Shown here: positions 22,291 to 33,570 of the stretch, piece by piece
Layout of the letters: each line of letters begins with the position of its first letter
Numbering within the stretch: position 1 is the first letter of the stretch
From: Cystobasidiopsis lactophilus
Lineage: Eukaryota > Basidiomycota > Agaricostilbomycetes > Agaricostilbales > Chionosphaeraceae
DNA length: 64,000 bases
Assembly: GCA_001599975.1 (NCBI GenBank)
Contig: BCIO01000005.1
Location: 992,001 to 1,056,000 of the forward strand
Reading direction: 5' to 3'
Translations under genes and position numbers: made by a program
Notes under the pieces: model-generated
What the model saw: only the letters and a program-made list of their open reading frames with translations
Database searches by the model: none
What the model was told of the DNA's origin: nothing

Positions 22291-22747
22291 CCGACACACC
22301 CCTCTCTTCGTCGGGATATGCTACGCAACCTCGATGTGATGGATAGCATGGGAACAAAAGTGGGAGGCTTTGGGGGCGTGAGGGCTTTAGCAGGCTCTGG
22401 AGTCCCTCTCCGTCTCAGACTCTCACGGACAATGTGCATCGCAATTATACTCCACATCGTTCCTCACACATTGTATGAACAAGCTTTTTACCAAGATCTC
22501 ATCCGACTGGCAGGAGGTTGACTCAGCCGAATAGCTAGCTTTTAGAGCTTCCGATGCCTGATGGAGATCTTGCTGGCTAAAGAAAGTGGGAAAGCAAAAG
22601 ACACGGCGATTCAACTTTGCAGAGTGGCAAAGGAGCTTGATACGGCGCCATGACAAAGGGGGAGAAGCCACGAGCAAGAAATTACACCAGGAGAGTTCCG
22701 TCATACAGGCCTTGTCCGATTTCACAACCGGACAGAGATTCGAGCCT
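22291..22747. other. convergent 3' spacer
   Basis: Between the stops of two convergent genes (22290 plus, 22748 minus). Nothing supported here beyond their 3' ends. Confidence 0.4.
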
Positions 22748-23901
22748 CTAAGGGCCTTCGAGGGAACCAGAGTGAAAGCTGAATTGCGAGTACTGGCCAA
22801 CTGGAGGATGCCTTCAGACAGGACAAACAGGCAACAGCAAAGAGAATCACGTACCATAGCTGGTGGTGATGCAAGCACCTGGGTGAAACCCAGTGTGCAC
22901 GGCCCAATAATAGCCTTTGGGCGTCTTGCCATTCTTGCAGCTCTGGCAGGTCGTGCCCTCCAAGCACTTGTATCCAAGATTGGCCAAGCCGGCGTTGTAG
23001 AACTGATCCATTTTTTGAGTGCATTCCTTCTGCTCTAGGACCGAGGGCACTAACGTAGATGAAGCCAGCAGGGCCGTTCCATCTGAACGAGTGGATGAGG
23101 TGCCCGCTGAGCCTTGCGTCGCAGTGATTCTCCATGACGTTGTTGTACTTGACCTTTGGCGTGATGTCGGTTTTACACTTGGCGTCACTGTGGCGCAGAG
23201 CTAAGCGGTTTGTTTCGCATGTTCGCATGTCATGAGGCCGGAGACAGCAACGCACGAATAGAAGTTAACGCTATAAGCGTCGTATTTGGAGAACGAGTAA
23301 GCTTGATATTGGCCACCTGAAGACAGCACTGGTTAGCAGACGCGCGTGGGAGATTCAATGGACCGAGCGGCGCTGACCGATGTTCCGGCATTCGCCATCG
23401 CCCGCGAGCCACAGCTCGAATAGACCTTTGTGCGCGGACTTGTCTCTGCAGGGGATGCCGTTGACAGCGCTGTTGAAGAACTCGAATTTGCCGGGTGGAC
23501 CCGACCTGCCGCCCAGCGGTCGGTCATAGGCCCAAAACACTCAGTTGGGATCCACCCTCACCATCTCATAGATCCAAACATGACTAACAGAGTCAATTTT
23601 ATGAGAAAGGGATCGTCTGCTGGCGCGACAAAGAGCTCTCACCTCCGTTGATCGTCTTGTCGCATTTGAGAGGCGTCAGAGAGGATTTGTGAAATTTGCT
23701 GATTGCGGTAGAGGCAGCGCAGTCCGACCCGCTTCATGAAGTGGTTCAGACGAGACTTTTGGTCTTGGACGCGCGCTTGAAAGGGAATAAGGGAACACAC
23801 GAATAGAACGTAACGCCCTTCGGAATGGTCACTGCCGAGCCCAAGGCGGCCAATCCAGCCCAAAGGAGAGTATTGAAAACGAGTGGGATGAACGAAGGCA
23901 T
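22748..23901 (-). CDS. secreted Cys-rich protein, two internal repeats (copy B)
   Basis: A secreted protein of about 255 residues. The start MPSFIPLVFNTLLWAGLAAL is a signal peptide, cleaved near GSAVT. The mature part is two copies of an approximately 110-residue unit. Unit 1 runs from FYSGSDC through LKCDKTINGG, MRWSGPPGKFEFFN and GECRNIG to GQYQAYSF; unit 2 from FYSDAKC through MENHCDARLSG, FRWNGPAGFIYFYN, CLEGTTCQSCKNG and GYYWAVHTGFHPGAC to VGQYSQFSFHSGSLEGP. Each unit begins at an intron that splits a Ser codon in phase 2 and has six or more Cys in unit 2. Seven or so exons. No match to a named domain is seen. It is the paralogue of the gene at 24493, same strand, about 590 bp apart; both are likely cell-surface or effector-type proteins. 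Confidence 0.8.
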
Positions 23902-24492
23902 TCGTATTGATGAAGTAGTGGATTGGTGGCTTGGAAGGAAGAGAACAAGGAGCACATTATTGCCCGAAGGGCGCGGTCTGGGCGGCCGTACACAGAGCAC
24001 CGCGAACCTCCACTCGATTTCCCAACGCTGTTTCTCTGTGAACCAAAAGAAGAACCGAGTTGCCGAGGATGGCTGGGGCATGTTAGAGAAGAAGGCCGCC
24101 GAGCCGCGGATGGCTTCAATCTTGATGCAAGAAGTTTGGGCGTTTCGTTGCAGAGTCGACGCGACTGTTGTTGTACATGGCAGAATGGCTGCTACAGAAA
24201 ACACGTCCGCAGGTGTGCAAGGCATTTGATAGGCAGAGAGGCACGCGACTATAGCAAGACGCAATTTGGAAGGCTCTGAGTAGTCGCCTGGATGAGGTGC
24301 AGGGTGCATCAACTGGGCATAGTCAATGCCTTCTGGAGCTATGTTAGACCTGGAAAGCAGAGGATAAGATGGCCGAACACGATTGGGCCATGGCGGGAGC
24401 TGGAAGAGCGAGCCTGGTCTTTGGCGAGCCAGTCGCAAATCTCACGGCAATGCTGGGTACGGATTTCATGACTATTGTGGATCTCCTGACAT
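23902..24492. other. spacer between tandem paralogues
   Basis: About 590 bases between the start of copy B and the stop of copy A. A minus-strand open frame runs through part of it without a motif. It should hold the promoter of copy B. Confidence 0.4.
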
Positions 24493-25581
24493 CTAAGAGG
24501 TAAAGGTGAAGCCCTGGATATTTCCCGTTTTGTACGCGAAGCTCTGGTACTGGCCGACTGTTTTTGCCACCATGAAAGTCAGTGGTGGCCGGAAAGGAGC
24601 CAAGCACAAAGGGGACTTGCTGTACTCCGTCTGCACGCAAGCTCCAGGAGTATATCCAGTGTGGGTCGCCCAATAATAGCCAGCAGCGGGTGAGCCCGTC
24701 ACGCACTCGGTGCAGGTTGCGCCACCGAGGCATGTAATGCCATCGGCTGCCAGGCCGCCATTGTAAAAGTAAAGCCATCCTGGAGGTCCGTTCCACTTGA
24801 GAGAGCCTTTGTGCAATAGGTAAGTGAGGATAGAACAGGCCAGGCAAGCAAGGAGGCCACCCACCAATCAAGGCGCCGTTCACCCGCGTGTCGCATTGCA
24901 GCTCGCCAACATTATCAAACGTCACACCAGGAACGCTTTCTTGGGCGCATTGGTCGTCACTGAGCAACACCCTAAGCTTGATGAGCACACTCAACGAGGT
25001 TGTCAGCGCTCACCTGAAGAACTGGACCGAGCTCTGCATGGCTCCCGGCGCAAAGCTGTAGGTCTGGAACTGGCCGCCGAGATCTTGGCAGCTGCCATCA
25101 CCGGCCGACAGAATTTCCCAGAAGCCCTTCTGGTCGACGCCGTCCTTGCAGGTGACCTTGTCGCCAACGCCATCGTTGTAGAACTCAAACTTGCCAGGAG
25201 TGCCGGTCCTGATGAGAATGGTCATCTCGTTTGCTCGAAAAGCGAACTGTGAAATCAAAAGTGCTCACCATTGCATGGAACCGAGCCAAGCTGGAGACTA
25301 TCACGTTGAGACTGACATCGGTGAAGTAGCGATGAAGCTGGACCTACCACCATTGAAAGCGGTGTCCTTACTGCAGGTCAGGGAAGCGAGCGTAGATTGG
25401 CCGAATTGCGTGAGAGCGCTCGACGCCGTGCAACCGGCATCACTGGAAGGCTTCTGAGCATGACTGCCCAGATTGAGAGATTCAGAGCTCACGAATAATA
25501 AACCAGAGAGTCGGCCCAGGTCAACGAAGCCAGGCCGAGCCAGCAGAGAACGGAGAGGAGCAAGCGATTGAGGTTGTTCAT
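24493..25581 (-). CDS. secreted Cys-rich protein, two internal repeats (copy A)
   Basis: A secreted protein of about 265 residues. The signal peptide MNNLNRLLLSVLCWLGLASL ends at TWA-DS. Unit 1: VYYSDAGCTASSAL, LTCSKDTAFNGG, MQWTGTPGKFEFYNDG, VTCKDGVDQKGFWEI, GDGSCQDLGGQFQTYSF. Unit 2: VQFFSDDQCAQE, ELQCDTRVNGALIG, LKWNGPPGWLYFYNGG, CLGGATCTECVTGS, GYYWATHTGYTPGAC, VGQYQSFAYKTGN. The two units share the intron inside the Ser codon of [FY]S-D, the phase-1 intron after the N-G motif and the W-x-G-x-PG block. Near the end one intron present in copy B cannot be spliced in frame here, and a read-through of that stretch is used. Same strand as copy B and upstream of it; a local duplication. Confidence 0.8.
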
Positions 25582-26209
25582 GGTGGCGAGAGCGATTGGG
25601 CGGAGATGATGAGGAGCAAGGGACCACCAACAGAAACTCCGCGGGAACGGTGGCGGAGGCGATGGATTCGCATTATTTCAAAGCGAGATGCGACGAGTGT
25701 CACGACGGAGAGCCGTCTGAAGCATTCTAGTGGGACCAACAAAGGTGGAAGGACCCCGAGTAGGCTTCGCAGATTTCAGCCCAACTGTCAGGTAAAGTGT
25801 CATGGATGGACTCGGAACTCGAGGCAGCGTTGGCAGAAGCAAAGGAGGCCGGTGAACCCGTTCGCTGGCCATTTGCGCAACGTAGCAGACCCGGGCTTGA
25901 TTTCGAATAAGAAACAGGCCATTCTTTCTGCTCGACTCTTCGGACGAGGTGGCATCACACAGCAGTAACAACATTGCATGCAGCCAGAGCCGAAGGAGTT
26001 TGGGTGGCGAAACGTCGGCAACGCTCTCACTCCACGGACACGCGATTGAAGGCAGGAGTGCCGTCCAAACACAATTATAGAGCATGTGCAGATGGGCAAC
26101 AGCAAAGTGGAGCACCAATAAGCAGGACCGCTGGCAATGACGCATGAGCTTCTCGCTGGACGGGGGCCAAGGAGCATCTTGCCTGTCACCATCCACTTGC
26201 CAACTGAAC
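25582..26209. other. divergent promoter region
   Basis: Between copy A (minus, start 25581) and the membrane protein (plus, start 26210). No supported gene; long overlapping open frames on the minus strand lack motifs and signal sequences. Confidence 0.4.
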
Positions 26210-27616
26210 ATGAAGACGGAAGTGACGCTCAAGGAAGAGCCCAAGACTACAGCAGTCGTCTTGAAGGAGCCGAGCTCGTCCACGAGCATCCTGGATCTCT
26301 TGCTCGGACCCGAATTCAGCATTCGCCGCTCAGTGTCTGGCTTTGTGCTGGCGTACCTCGCCGCGACTTGCATCCGCATCCTCTGCATCTCACCAAGGTT
26401 TCCCGTGTTTGGCCCGCACCTCGCCAAGGCGTTTGCGCCCATCGAGCGAGACGATCCGTCCTACCTCATCATCTCTCTGAACCGCTTCCTCGACTTGCTG
26501 CTCGGCGCTTATATCTGGAGATCAGCCATCAAGGTTGACGGACGTCCGTTCTAGACTTTGCTATTTGGCTTGCTGGATTTGGCTCACAATCGAGGAAACA
26601 GCGCTGGTGGGCTTGGTGTTGACGCTCATCTCCCGGCCGTCCATCCATGCCTTCTTCCACCACCACTTTTTACTCAGCTGGCAGACGTGCGTTGTTCTCT
26701 TCTCTAGCCGTTCTTGTGGCTCGATGTGAAAAATGATGACACAGTGTCGGCGAGGTGCTGATCACGGACGCCTGCGCTTCGGCAGCCGCGCTGGGCGTGC
26801 TCTCTCTGCTCTTGCCTAGGCAGCCTTGTGAGGAATCTCCTCATTCCATCGGTTTGAACAACACTGATGGTTCATTTTTGCCGTGGCACTCACAGCTTTC
26901 CGCCCAGCGCCCGTGCCGTGGATCAAGCGACATCTCAATGCGGAATCGCTGACTTCCGGTGCGTTTCGTCCTCATTTTCTGAATTGAGCAGGATCTCATT
27001 TCATTGGTGGTTTACGCACAGTTGCTGTGGCGCTCACGCTCGGCACTTTGCTGAACGCGCTCATCACCTTTGTGGCCGATCGAACCTACCTGCACGACCT
27101 GATGAAGGTCGGCGTGCTGGACCACAAAGTTCCCGCCTACTTCCAGAAGTGGTCCACTGCGGCGGTAATGAAATACCCCAGCCTCGTTAGTGCCTCCTTT
27201 GAATAATCAGGAATTACAGCTGATAGTGGGACATTGTGGACTAACAGCCCGTGCCTACGCTTCGAAGTGACTTTCAACCCATGGCCATGGGCTACGCCAT
27301 CGCCAACTCGGTCCCCTTTGTGGCCGCCACCTTCATCCTCGCCCTCTTCGTCGTCCCCGCCTTGCCCGTTTCCCACCTTTCGCTCCTCGTCTTCCTCCTC
27401 ACCACCCCAGCCAGCTTCTTCACCTTGTGGAACCTCTTGCCGGTGGCACCCTGGGCGGCGGGCGTGACCGCTTTGGGCATGGGCTTGCGACAGGCCTTCG
27501 TCACTTCCGTCATGAGCTTTGTGCTGGCCGACCTCAGGAGACCGGTGGAGGCGCACCACATTGTCAAAAAAGTCGTCGGCAGGGAGCTGGACGGCACGCC
27601 TTTGATCGAAACTTGA
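26210..27616 (+). CDS. polytopic membrane protein, unknown function
   Basis: Not recognised. About 350 residues in five or six exons. The N-terminal 35 residues are charged (MKTEVTLKEEPKTTAVVLKE), then hydrophobic segments at SVSGFVLAYLAATCIRILC, YLIISLNRFLDLLLGAYIW, TALVGLVLTLISRPSIHAF, GEVLITDACASAAALGVLSL, AVALTLGTLLNALITFVAD, VPFVAATFILALFVVPAL, SLLVFLLTTPASFFTLW and AAGVTALGMGLRQAFVTSVM. This suggests seven or eight membrane spans, with a short cytosolic C-terminus of basic residues, HHIVKKVVGREL. An alternative ATG at 26144 would add 22 residues. No transporter signature is visible. Confidence 0.75.
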
Positions 27617-27943
27617 AGAGCCGCCCTCTATCTTGGTCAAGAGCGGACGGGAGCCTGGCGAAAGCACCAAAAGCTTTTGTTTTGCACCTCAGGCGAACAA
27701 ATTGTACAATACTTTTGACGACCCAAAACATGCCAAACTTTTGCAGACCTCGAACGAAAACTTGGCCTCAGGTCTCATGCCAGGGCAGCTGTGAAGTCGC
27801 CACCAATTTGCCACTCATCCGCAAGTTGAAGCAGTTTCGGGTGAGAATTGGAAGACCTGAAAGTAACAGGAGTGATGGCAATGGCAATTGATAACTGATG
27901 CGGCCGTTCAAAATAAGTCCATCACAAAACAATAACAAAGCGA
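27617..27943. other. convergent 3' spacer
   Basis: Between the membrane protein stop (27616, plus) and the dioxygenase stop (27944, minus). It holds the two 3' ends; no gene. Confidence 0.4.
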
Positions 27944-29390
27944 TCACGGCAACAGCGCTTCCAGAGTGCGGTCCCTCGTCATCTTTAAGAATGTGCCAAT
28001 GTCGGTGCCGCCCGTGCCCTTGAGGCCAGCTTTGCGTTGGCCCGGCACGATAATATAAGTGTAGACGATCGCGGTGTGGGCGTCGCGCAGGCGCTTGAAG
28101 GCCTCGATGCAGTAGTTGTAGCTCGACCGCAGCGGCATTTCGGGCGAGGACATGAGGGCGAGCGAGCGGACCGAGGGCTCTTGCGTGGAGAGGTGGCGAA
28201 GGAAGAGGCGGTGGTGATGCGGCATGTAGGTCGCCATCCGCGCCATGAACGTGTCGTTGTGGTCGGCATCCGCCGAGCGAGGCGCGTGGTCTATGCGGAG
28301 GAAGACGTCCAGAGCGTGCACCAAAGTGGACTGCCCCGCGCTCGGCCCGCCAAAGTCCACCTCGCGGGTCTGCCCGTCCTCGAGCTCGAACAGCCGCTTG
28401 CCCCCGTTGAACCACGGCCGAATGTCGTTGTAGAAAACGGACGGGTCGCAGTCGGACTTGACGCTCGTGAGCGTCTCGGACAGGTCGTCGATGTTCTGCG
28501 CGATCTCGAAGAGGTAGGTGGCGATGCGCTGCTGGGCCAGCTTGTCGTTGACGAAAGCTTCGTCAAGCGCCAAGGCCATCAAGCGCAAAGCGAGGACGCC
28601 GTGGAGCTCGATCAGGAGCGAGGTGAAGAAGAAGTGCTCCTCGGAGGCGGTGTTCGTGAAAGTCGTCAATATTTTGAGGTTTCTGGGCGGGTTCGCGATG
28701 AGCTCATTTGGCTCTTTTAGTGGTAGATATGAGGAAAGGGAACACACTGTGGGACGAAACCCAAAGAGGGCTTCTCAAATGCCCAGTTCCACAGCACGGT
28801 GTCCGCATAGGTCAAAACCGGCGGCAGATCCAACCGATCGGAGACGGCCAGCAACGGGACCGCAATGCTCTTGGGCAGCGTAGGAGTGTCAGAGGAGACG
28901 GGGAGGGAGTGGATGTACCGGTGGGCGAGGAAGGTCAAGACGAGGTGGGCTCGGCGGAGGGACGGGAGCTTAGTCAATTGGCTGGCGGGCAACAGAGGGC
29001 AGCTTCGGACTTGTCCTCGCCAGGTCTCGTCTTCGGTGTGCAGAGGAACAGCGGCCGAGTCCTGCAGCAGCTGCTCCCAAGCGGCGAAGGCGCCTCGCAG
29101 CAGCGGGATGGGCGCGGTGGGGAGGAAGCCAGTTGCGACATCGATATCAAAATCTGCGCGGCAACATTGTTCAGCTCTTTGAGCGAGAAGCAGATCCTGG
29201 GTACAGAAAACGCACCTGCGGCGCTGAGGGACGAGGTATCGAGCGTGCCATCCGCGAATCTGGGTTCGGAGACTTGGCCAAAGTTCGGCAAAGGCTGGGA
29301 GAGGAAATGGTCGGGCGGCAGGCGCGATGAGCTGGCCACAGGCGGTTCCTCTTCTGCGAGCTTGAACGGCAGGCGTCGCATGGTGGGCAT
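27944..29390 (-). CDS. BNA2: indoleamine 2,3-dioxygenase
   Basis: Haem enzyme that opens the indole ring of tryptophan to N-formylkynurenine, the first step of de novo NAD synthesis. Three exons, about 445 residues. The first encodes MPTMRRLPFKLAEEEPPV, the second the helical N-terminal domain (RRAHLVLTFLAHRYIHSLP; VPLLAVSDRLDLPPVLTYAD; NWAFEKPSLGFVPQ), the third the catalytic domain: EEHFFFTSLLIELHGVLAL, VFYNDIRPWFNGG, GPSAGQSTLVHALDVFL (the small-residue substrate pocket), TYMPHHHRLFLRHLS with the haem-ligand His, and LRDAHTAIVYTYIIVPG. All parts of the fold are present, so it should be active. Divergent from the glyoxal oxidase gene with 374 bp between the starts. Confidence 0.93.
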
Positions 29391-29764
29391 TGTGGCCTAG
29401 AGGCGTCGTGGGAAGGGGAAGAAAGAATATTGAGCCGACCCGCATGTGCAATCAACAAGGAACATGACGCGCCAAGGCTGGGATTAAGTCCTTCGGCTCG
29501 GTTCCGAGACAGAGCCTCCAGGCGCTCTGAGCAACGACGATGGCGCATCCAATGCTTCAAATGGCTTTTTGCTCATACCAAACGGACGAACCACCACAAG
29601 CCAGCCGGAGCACGCATGAAAGGCGAGAAGCTCGTGCTGCGCCTCCTGTTCAAAAGTGTTTGGCGCCTGTTGCTTTGCTCTGGTTCCGCCAACTGTTTGC
29701 TAGTCTCGACATTCCTTTTTTCACCCTCACTGGGCTCTTCAGCCACTCACTTTGAACGCACACA
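29391..29764. promoter_or_regulatory. shared divergent promoter region
   Basis: 374 bases separate the start codons of the dioxygenase (minus) and the glyoxal oxidase (plus). No clear TATA box is seen; open frames here lack motifs. Shared regulation is possible because of the short distance but is not shown. Confidence 0.4.
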
Positions 29765-31784
29765 ATGCATCTCTCAACCTGCCTGGTGATTCTGACCACC
29801 GCGCTCACCACCTCCGCCTTCAAGTTTGGCCCGACGCCGCCAGGATGGGGCAAGGGCACCTTCAAGGTCTCTGGAACGACTGGCGTGGGTGCCATGCAGC
29901 TGGCCGTGACCACCGACGAGCGTCTGATCATGCTGGACCGCATTGAGGTTCGCCTCATCTTTGTCCCCTTATCCGGAGTGGCTTTGATGCTCCATCCACA
30001 ACAGAACAACCCACTCAAAAAAGGCTCCACGCCCTACTGGGGCGCTGAGCTTGACTTCAAGACCGGCAAGGTGGGCTCATGCTGTCGGGCTGTTTTTACG
30101 TCCTCGCTCACACGCGTCTCATCACAGCTCAGAGGCCTCTCGATGAAGACGAACACCTTCTGTGCAGTAGGCGGTTGGCTGGGCGACGGCCGGCTTATAT
30201 CCATTGGAGGCGATCACAAGTAGGCCGGCTTTTGGACGCTGGCCAAAATTCGCGCTCACTTTCGTATCAGCTCTGGCTATGGTGGCACCAACGGCTTGCA
30301 AGGCCTTAGGCTCTTCACTCCCTGCGACAACGGAAAGTGCCAGATCTCCGAGAACCCATCCAAAGTCCACCTCGACACGGTTAGTCAAGCGCAACCACAC
30401 CACACCAGCCCATCCTGACTCAATTTTCGCAGCCTCGCTGGTACCCTGGCATGTGCCGACTCAGTGACGGCTCGGTACTCATCGCTGGTGGCGTGTTAGA
30501 GACCGACTCTTACACCGACAACCCGACCTTCGAGTTCTACCCTAAAAAAGGCAACGGCAAATCCATTTACTCCAACTTTCTGCACAACGCTCTGCCCTGG
30601 AACCTTTTCCCTCACATGATCCTCCTTCCTGCTTCTGGGAACGTCTTCATGGCTTCTGACAGCCACGCAATGATATACGACTGGCGCAACAACATCGAGA
30701 AGCCTCTCCCAAACCTGCCCAACAACCAAGTGACGACCTATCCTTATGGGTCCGGCGCCATTCTGTTGCCCTTGAGGAAATCGAGCAACTACGAACCTAC
30801 CGTTGTGCTCTGCGGCGGCACTTCGATTAAACCCGGCCAGGTCAGCGACCCGAACACCCCCGCCACCGCCCAGTGCTCTCGCATGACCCTGACTGACGCT
30901 GGCATCAAGAAAGGCTGGGAGGTCGACCCCATGCCGGAGGGAAGGTTCGTCTTCATTAGCGCCTGCATCTACAGTTTACCGTTTTGACGTCGGAGGGCCA
31001 GGATCATGGGCAACTTTGTGCTGACTCCTGATGGAAAGGCTGTGATGATCAACGGCGCCCTCAGTGGCACTGCTGGCTAGTGAGTGCCTCGTTCATCATA
31101 GTCATGGACGAGGACAAGCTGAGAAACGCGAACATCAGCTTTGCCGACAACAACAGGCCGATCGGCTACTCTGCTGCTGACCACCCCGCCCTCACCCCTT
31201 ATCTCTACGACCCTGATCAACCCAAGGGCAAGCGATGGTCCAGCTTGGGCGCCAAGGCAAAGGTGCCGCGCATGTATCATTCGACCGCTTCCCTCTTGCC
31301 CGACGGCCGTATCATCACCGCTGGCAGCAACCCCAACCCCTCTGTCGTCACCGGAAAGGGCGTCAAGTATCCATCGGAGTTCAGGATAGAGTACTTCAGC
31401 CCAGCGTACATGACCAAAGCCCGCCCGTCGTTCTCGGGCAAGCCGGCCAAGCTCGGCTACAACCAAAAGGTCAACTTGAAGCTCACCCTCCCAAAGGGCG
31501 CCGATAAGACCAAGATCATCGTCTCCCTTCACGACTTGGGCTTCAGCAGTGCGTCCTGTTTGCTCAACCCGGCTTGATCATCGAGAGTTTGACTGACTGC
31601 ATCTTGATCAGCTCACGGTTATCAATTCGGCAACCGCATGGTCGAGCTGGAGTGGTCGTTGTCGGGCACCACCCTTCAGATCCATGGCCCGCTCAATGCC
31701 AATCACTACCCGCCCGGACCTGCGTGGCTCTTTGTGGTCGTCAACGGCGTGCCGAGCACCGGCTCCAAGCTCATGGTCGGCTGA
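29765..31784 (+). CDS. glyoxal oxidase-type copper radical oxidase (AA5)
   Basis: Secreted enzyme oxidising aldehydes to acids with release of H2O2. Signal peptide MHLSTCLVILTTALTTSA. Eight or nine exons, about 535 residues, lacking extra WSC modules. Conserved copper-radical residues can be placed by comparison with the glyoxal oxidase family: Cys in SMKTNTFCAVGGWLGDGR (cross-link Cys), Tyr in NPTFEFYPKK (cross-link Tyr), the Tyr-His pair in RMYHSTASLLPDGRI, and the last His in STHGYQFGNRMVELEW after splicing at about 31623. Also PRWYPGMCRLSDGSVLIAGG, LPASGNVFMASDS, and the C-terminal PLNANHYPPGPAWLFVVVNG. All four ligand positions are present, so the enzyme is probably active. The H2O2 would serve peroxidases or surface chemistry; no peroxidase gene is adjacent. 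Confidence 0.92.
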
Positions 31785-32636
31785 ATGCTGGTCTGCGCTT
31801 CTCCTTTTGGGTTTGGGGTTTCAGGGGTCGACCACGGACAAGGACAATTCACAACAAGGACAATTCGCTCACTTTCGTTTTTTTTCTCCTCGCATGTAAT
31901 CTTCAAAAGCGGCCTGGGACAGGCCAGGCAACCTTTTGCCATCTCTCAGCCTCTCGAGGCGCTTCTCGGCTCACATCTCTCACCAACTCACGCGCACGTG
32001 AAATGGCCGCACCAGAGGAATTTGCAAACTCTTCCTCAGTCCGCCACCCTTGCTTGCTGAGGAATTCATCTTAACTACTGCACTACTACCTCGATGCTTG
32101 TTCCTGCTCCCAGACTGCTGGGTCGCCTAGTCCGCAAAGAGGCCGCCCAGACCGGGCGGGAGAGATCAGCGAAAAAAATGTGCTCCCCGCCGATTCTGCT
32201 CTGCCTTGGCATGGCTGACTGATTGGGTTTGGTGCATCTTAGACGCGCCCTCGATCATTAAAGTTGCCGCCGCGTCGACCTGCTTGCGCCAGAATTTTCT
32301 GACTGAACCTCTCCCACGATCCTCATGATCACCTCTGCCATTCCTTGCATCGCTTGGAATGCAGGGTATGAAGCCAGAATACATACAAGGTCAGCATATG
32401 ATGCCCTATGCATACACCACCTTGCCATAGAGGAGCCGGTTCTCCCGGACGATCAGGTCTTGCCAAGAGCGTCGCTTGCCGATCTCAGACCATGCTCAAC
32501 CCTTTTGCTGGGATCGAATTTGATCGGTGTCTCTCAAATAGTACTGAGTGTGGAGTAGCTGAACGTTCGCTTTGGGCACTGCTTCTTCCCGTACAACCAG
32601 CTCACCCATCCAAGGTCGCTTCTTCCCACGCTAACC
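31785..32636. other. intergenic, nothing recognised
   Basis: About 850 bases between two plus-strand genes. Open frames here overlap and have no motif. The last 100 bases are the likely promoter and leader of the small secreted protein at 32637. Confidence 0.4.
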
Positions 32637-33315
32637 ATGCTGTCCATCCGCCCTGTTCTCGCCATCTTCCTGCTTTTCGGCCTGGTCGCCGCCATTGCCA
32701 TCCCTGAACCCAAAGCCGGAAAACCTGCTCCTGCCCCATTCCACGAAGTCGTCGCCACCGAGCCCCTTCTGCCCTCGGAGCTCTCGACCACCAACACCTC
32801 CATTGCCCACCCTTTCCAAGCTTTGGCTGTCGGCAACCCGTATTTCTTGACTTGTGACCAACCGAGATGCCAAGGTCGTGCGTTTTGAGATCGTCCTTTT
32901 TGTCATCGAGGCAGAAGTCGGTTGGTTGAGTTGAGTGGCGTCTCGAACAGGATGCCAATTGCGCTATCTCTCTCAAATGGTCAAGAGCGTTTGCTACTCC
33001 TACGCCCCTTACTTCTCTTTTGGCAGTGAGTAGCACGCGCCCCCTTCCAGCTTGCGTTGCAAAAGCTCAAAGTGAGGGTGGCAACAGTCGGCGGCACCAC
33101 TTCGGCTTTGCCCACAACCGTCAAGGCCGTTCACATTGCTCAGGGCCAATCTTGCGCTTTGGGTAGGTACGATGTGGTGCGCCAGGTAAGCTAGGCCAGT
33201 CGAGCGTTCTGTGGAATGGCTAACGCCGCCGGGGTCCCAGGTTGGCGTCTGCTACAGCGCACCGGCTTTTGGCAAGATCTATGATAAGTTCTATGCTGGC
33301 GCTGTCAGGATCTAA
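32637..33315 (+). CDS. small secreted Cys-containing protein
   Basis: Not recognised. About 155 residues in four exons. MLSIRPVLAIFLLFGLVAAI is a signal peptide, followed by a Pro/Ala-rich linker (PEPKAGKPAPAPFHEVVATE). The mature end has LTCDQPRCQ-GCQLRYLSQM, SVCYSYAPYFSFG, TVKAVHIAQGQSCALGRYDV and VGVCYSAPAFGKIYDKFY. Seven Cys are spaced so that two or three disulphides are possible. The Tyr-rich C-terminus and absence of any known domain are typical of fungal candidate effectors or wall proteins. Exon joins: about 32874, 33027 and 33189. Confidence 0.72.
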
Positions 33316-33570
33316 GGCGGCTCTTCATGAACAAGGGGACGATGTAGGGCGAACGAATTGGGATTATTGTGACATTGGATCGTCTTTATTTGGAGACTGC
33401 ACGCTCGAAGCGAACGCAGACAGAGACGGCCGAAACCAACCCGGCCAACTTTTTTGCCACCTCGATGTCAGCGCCAGCTCGTCAAGCCGAGAAAAACGCA
33501 CGTGAAATGATGATGGGCCGCATCATGCGGAGAACTCTGCCTTCTTCGGCCAACCCGCCTCTGAGAAAGA

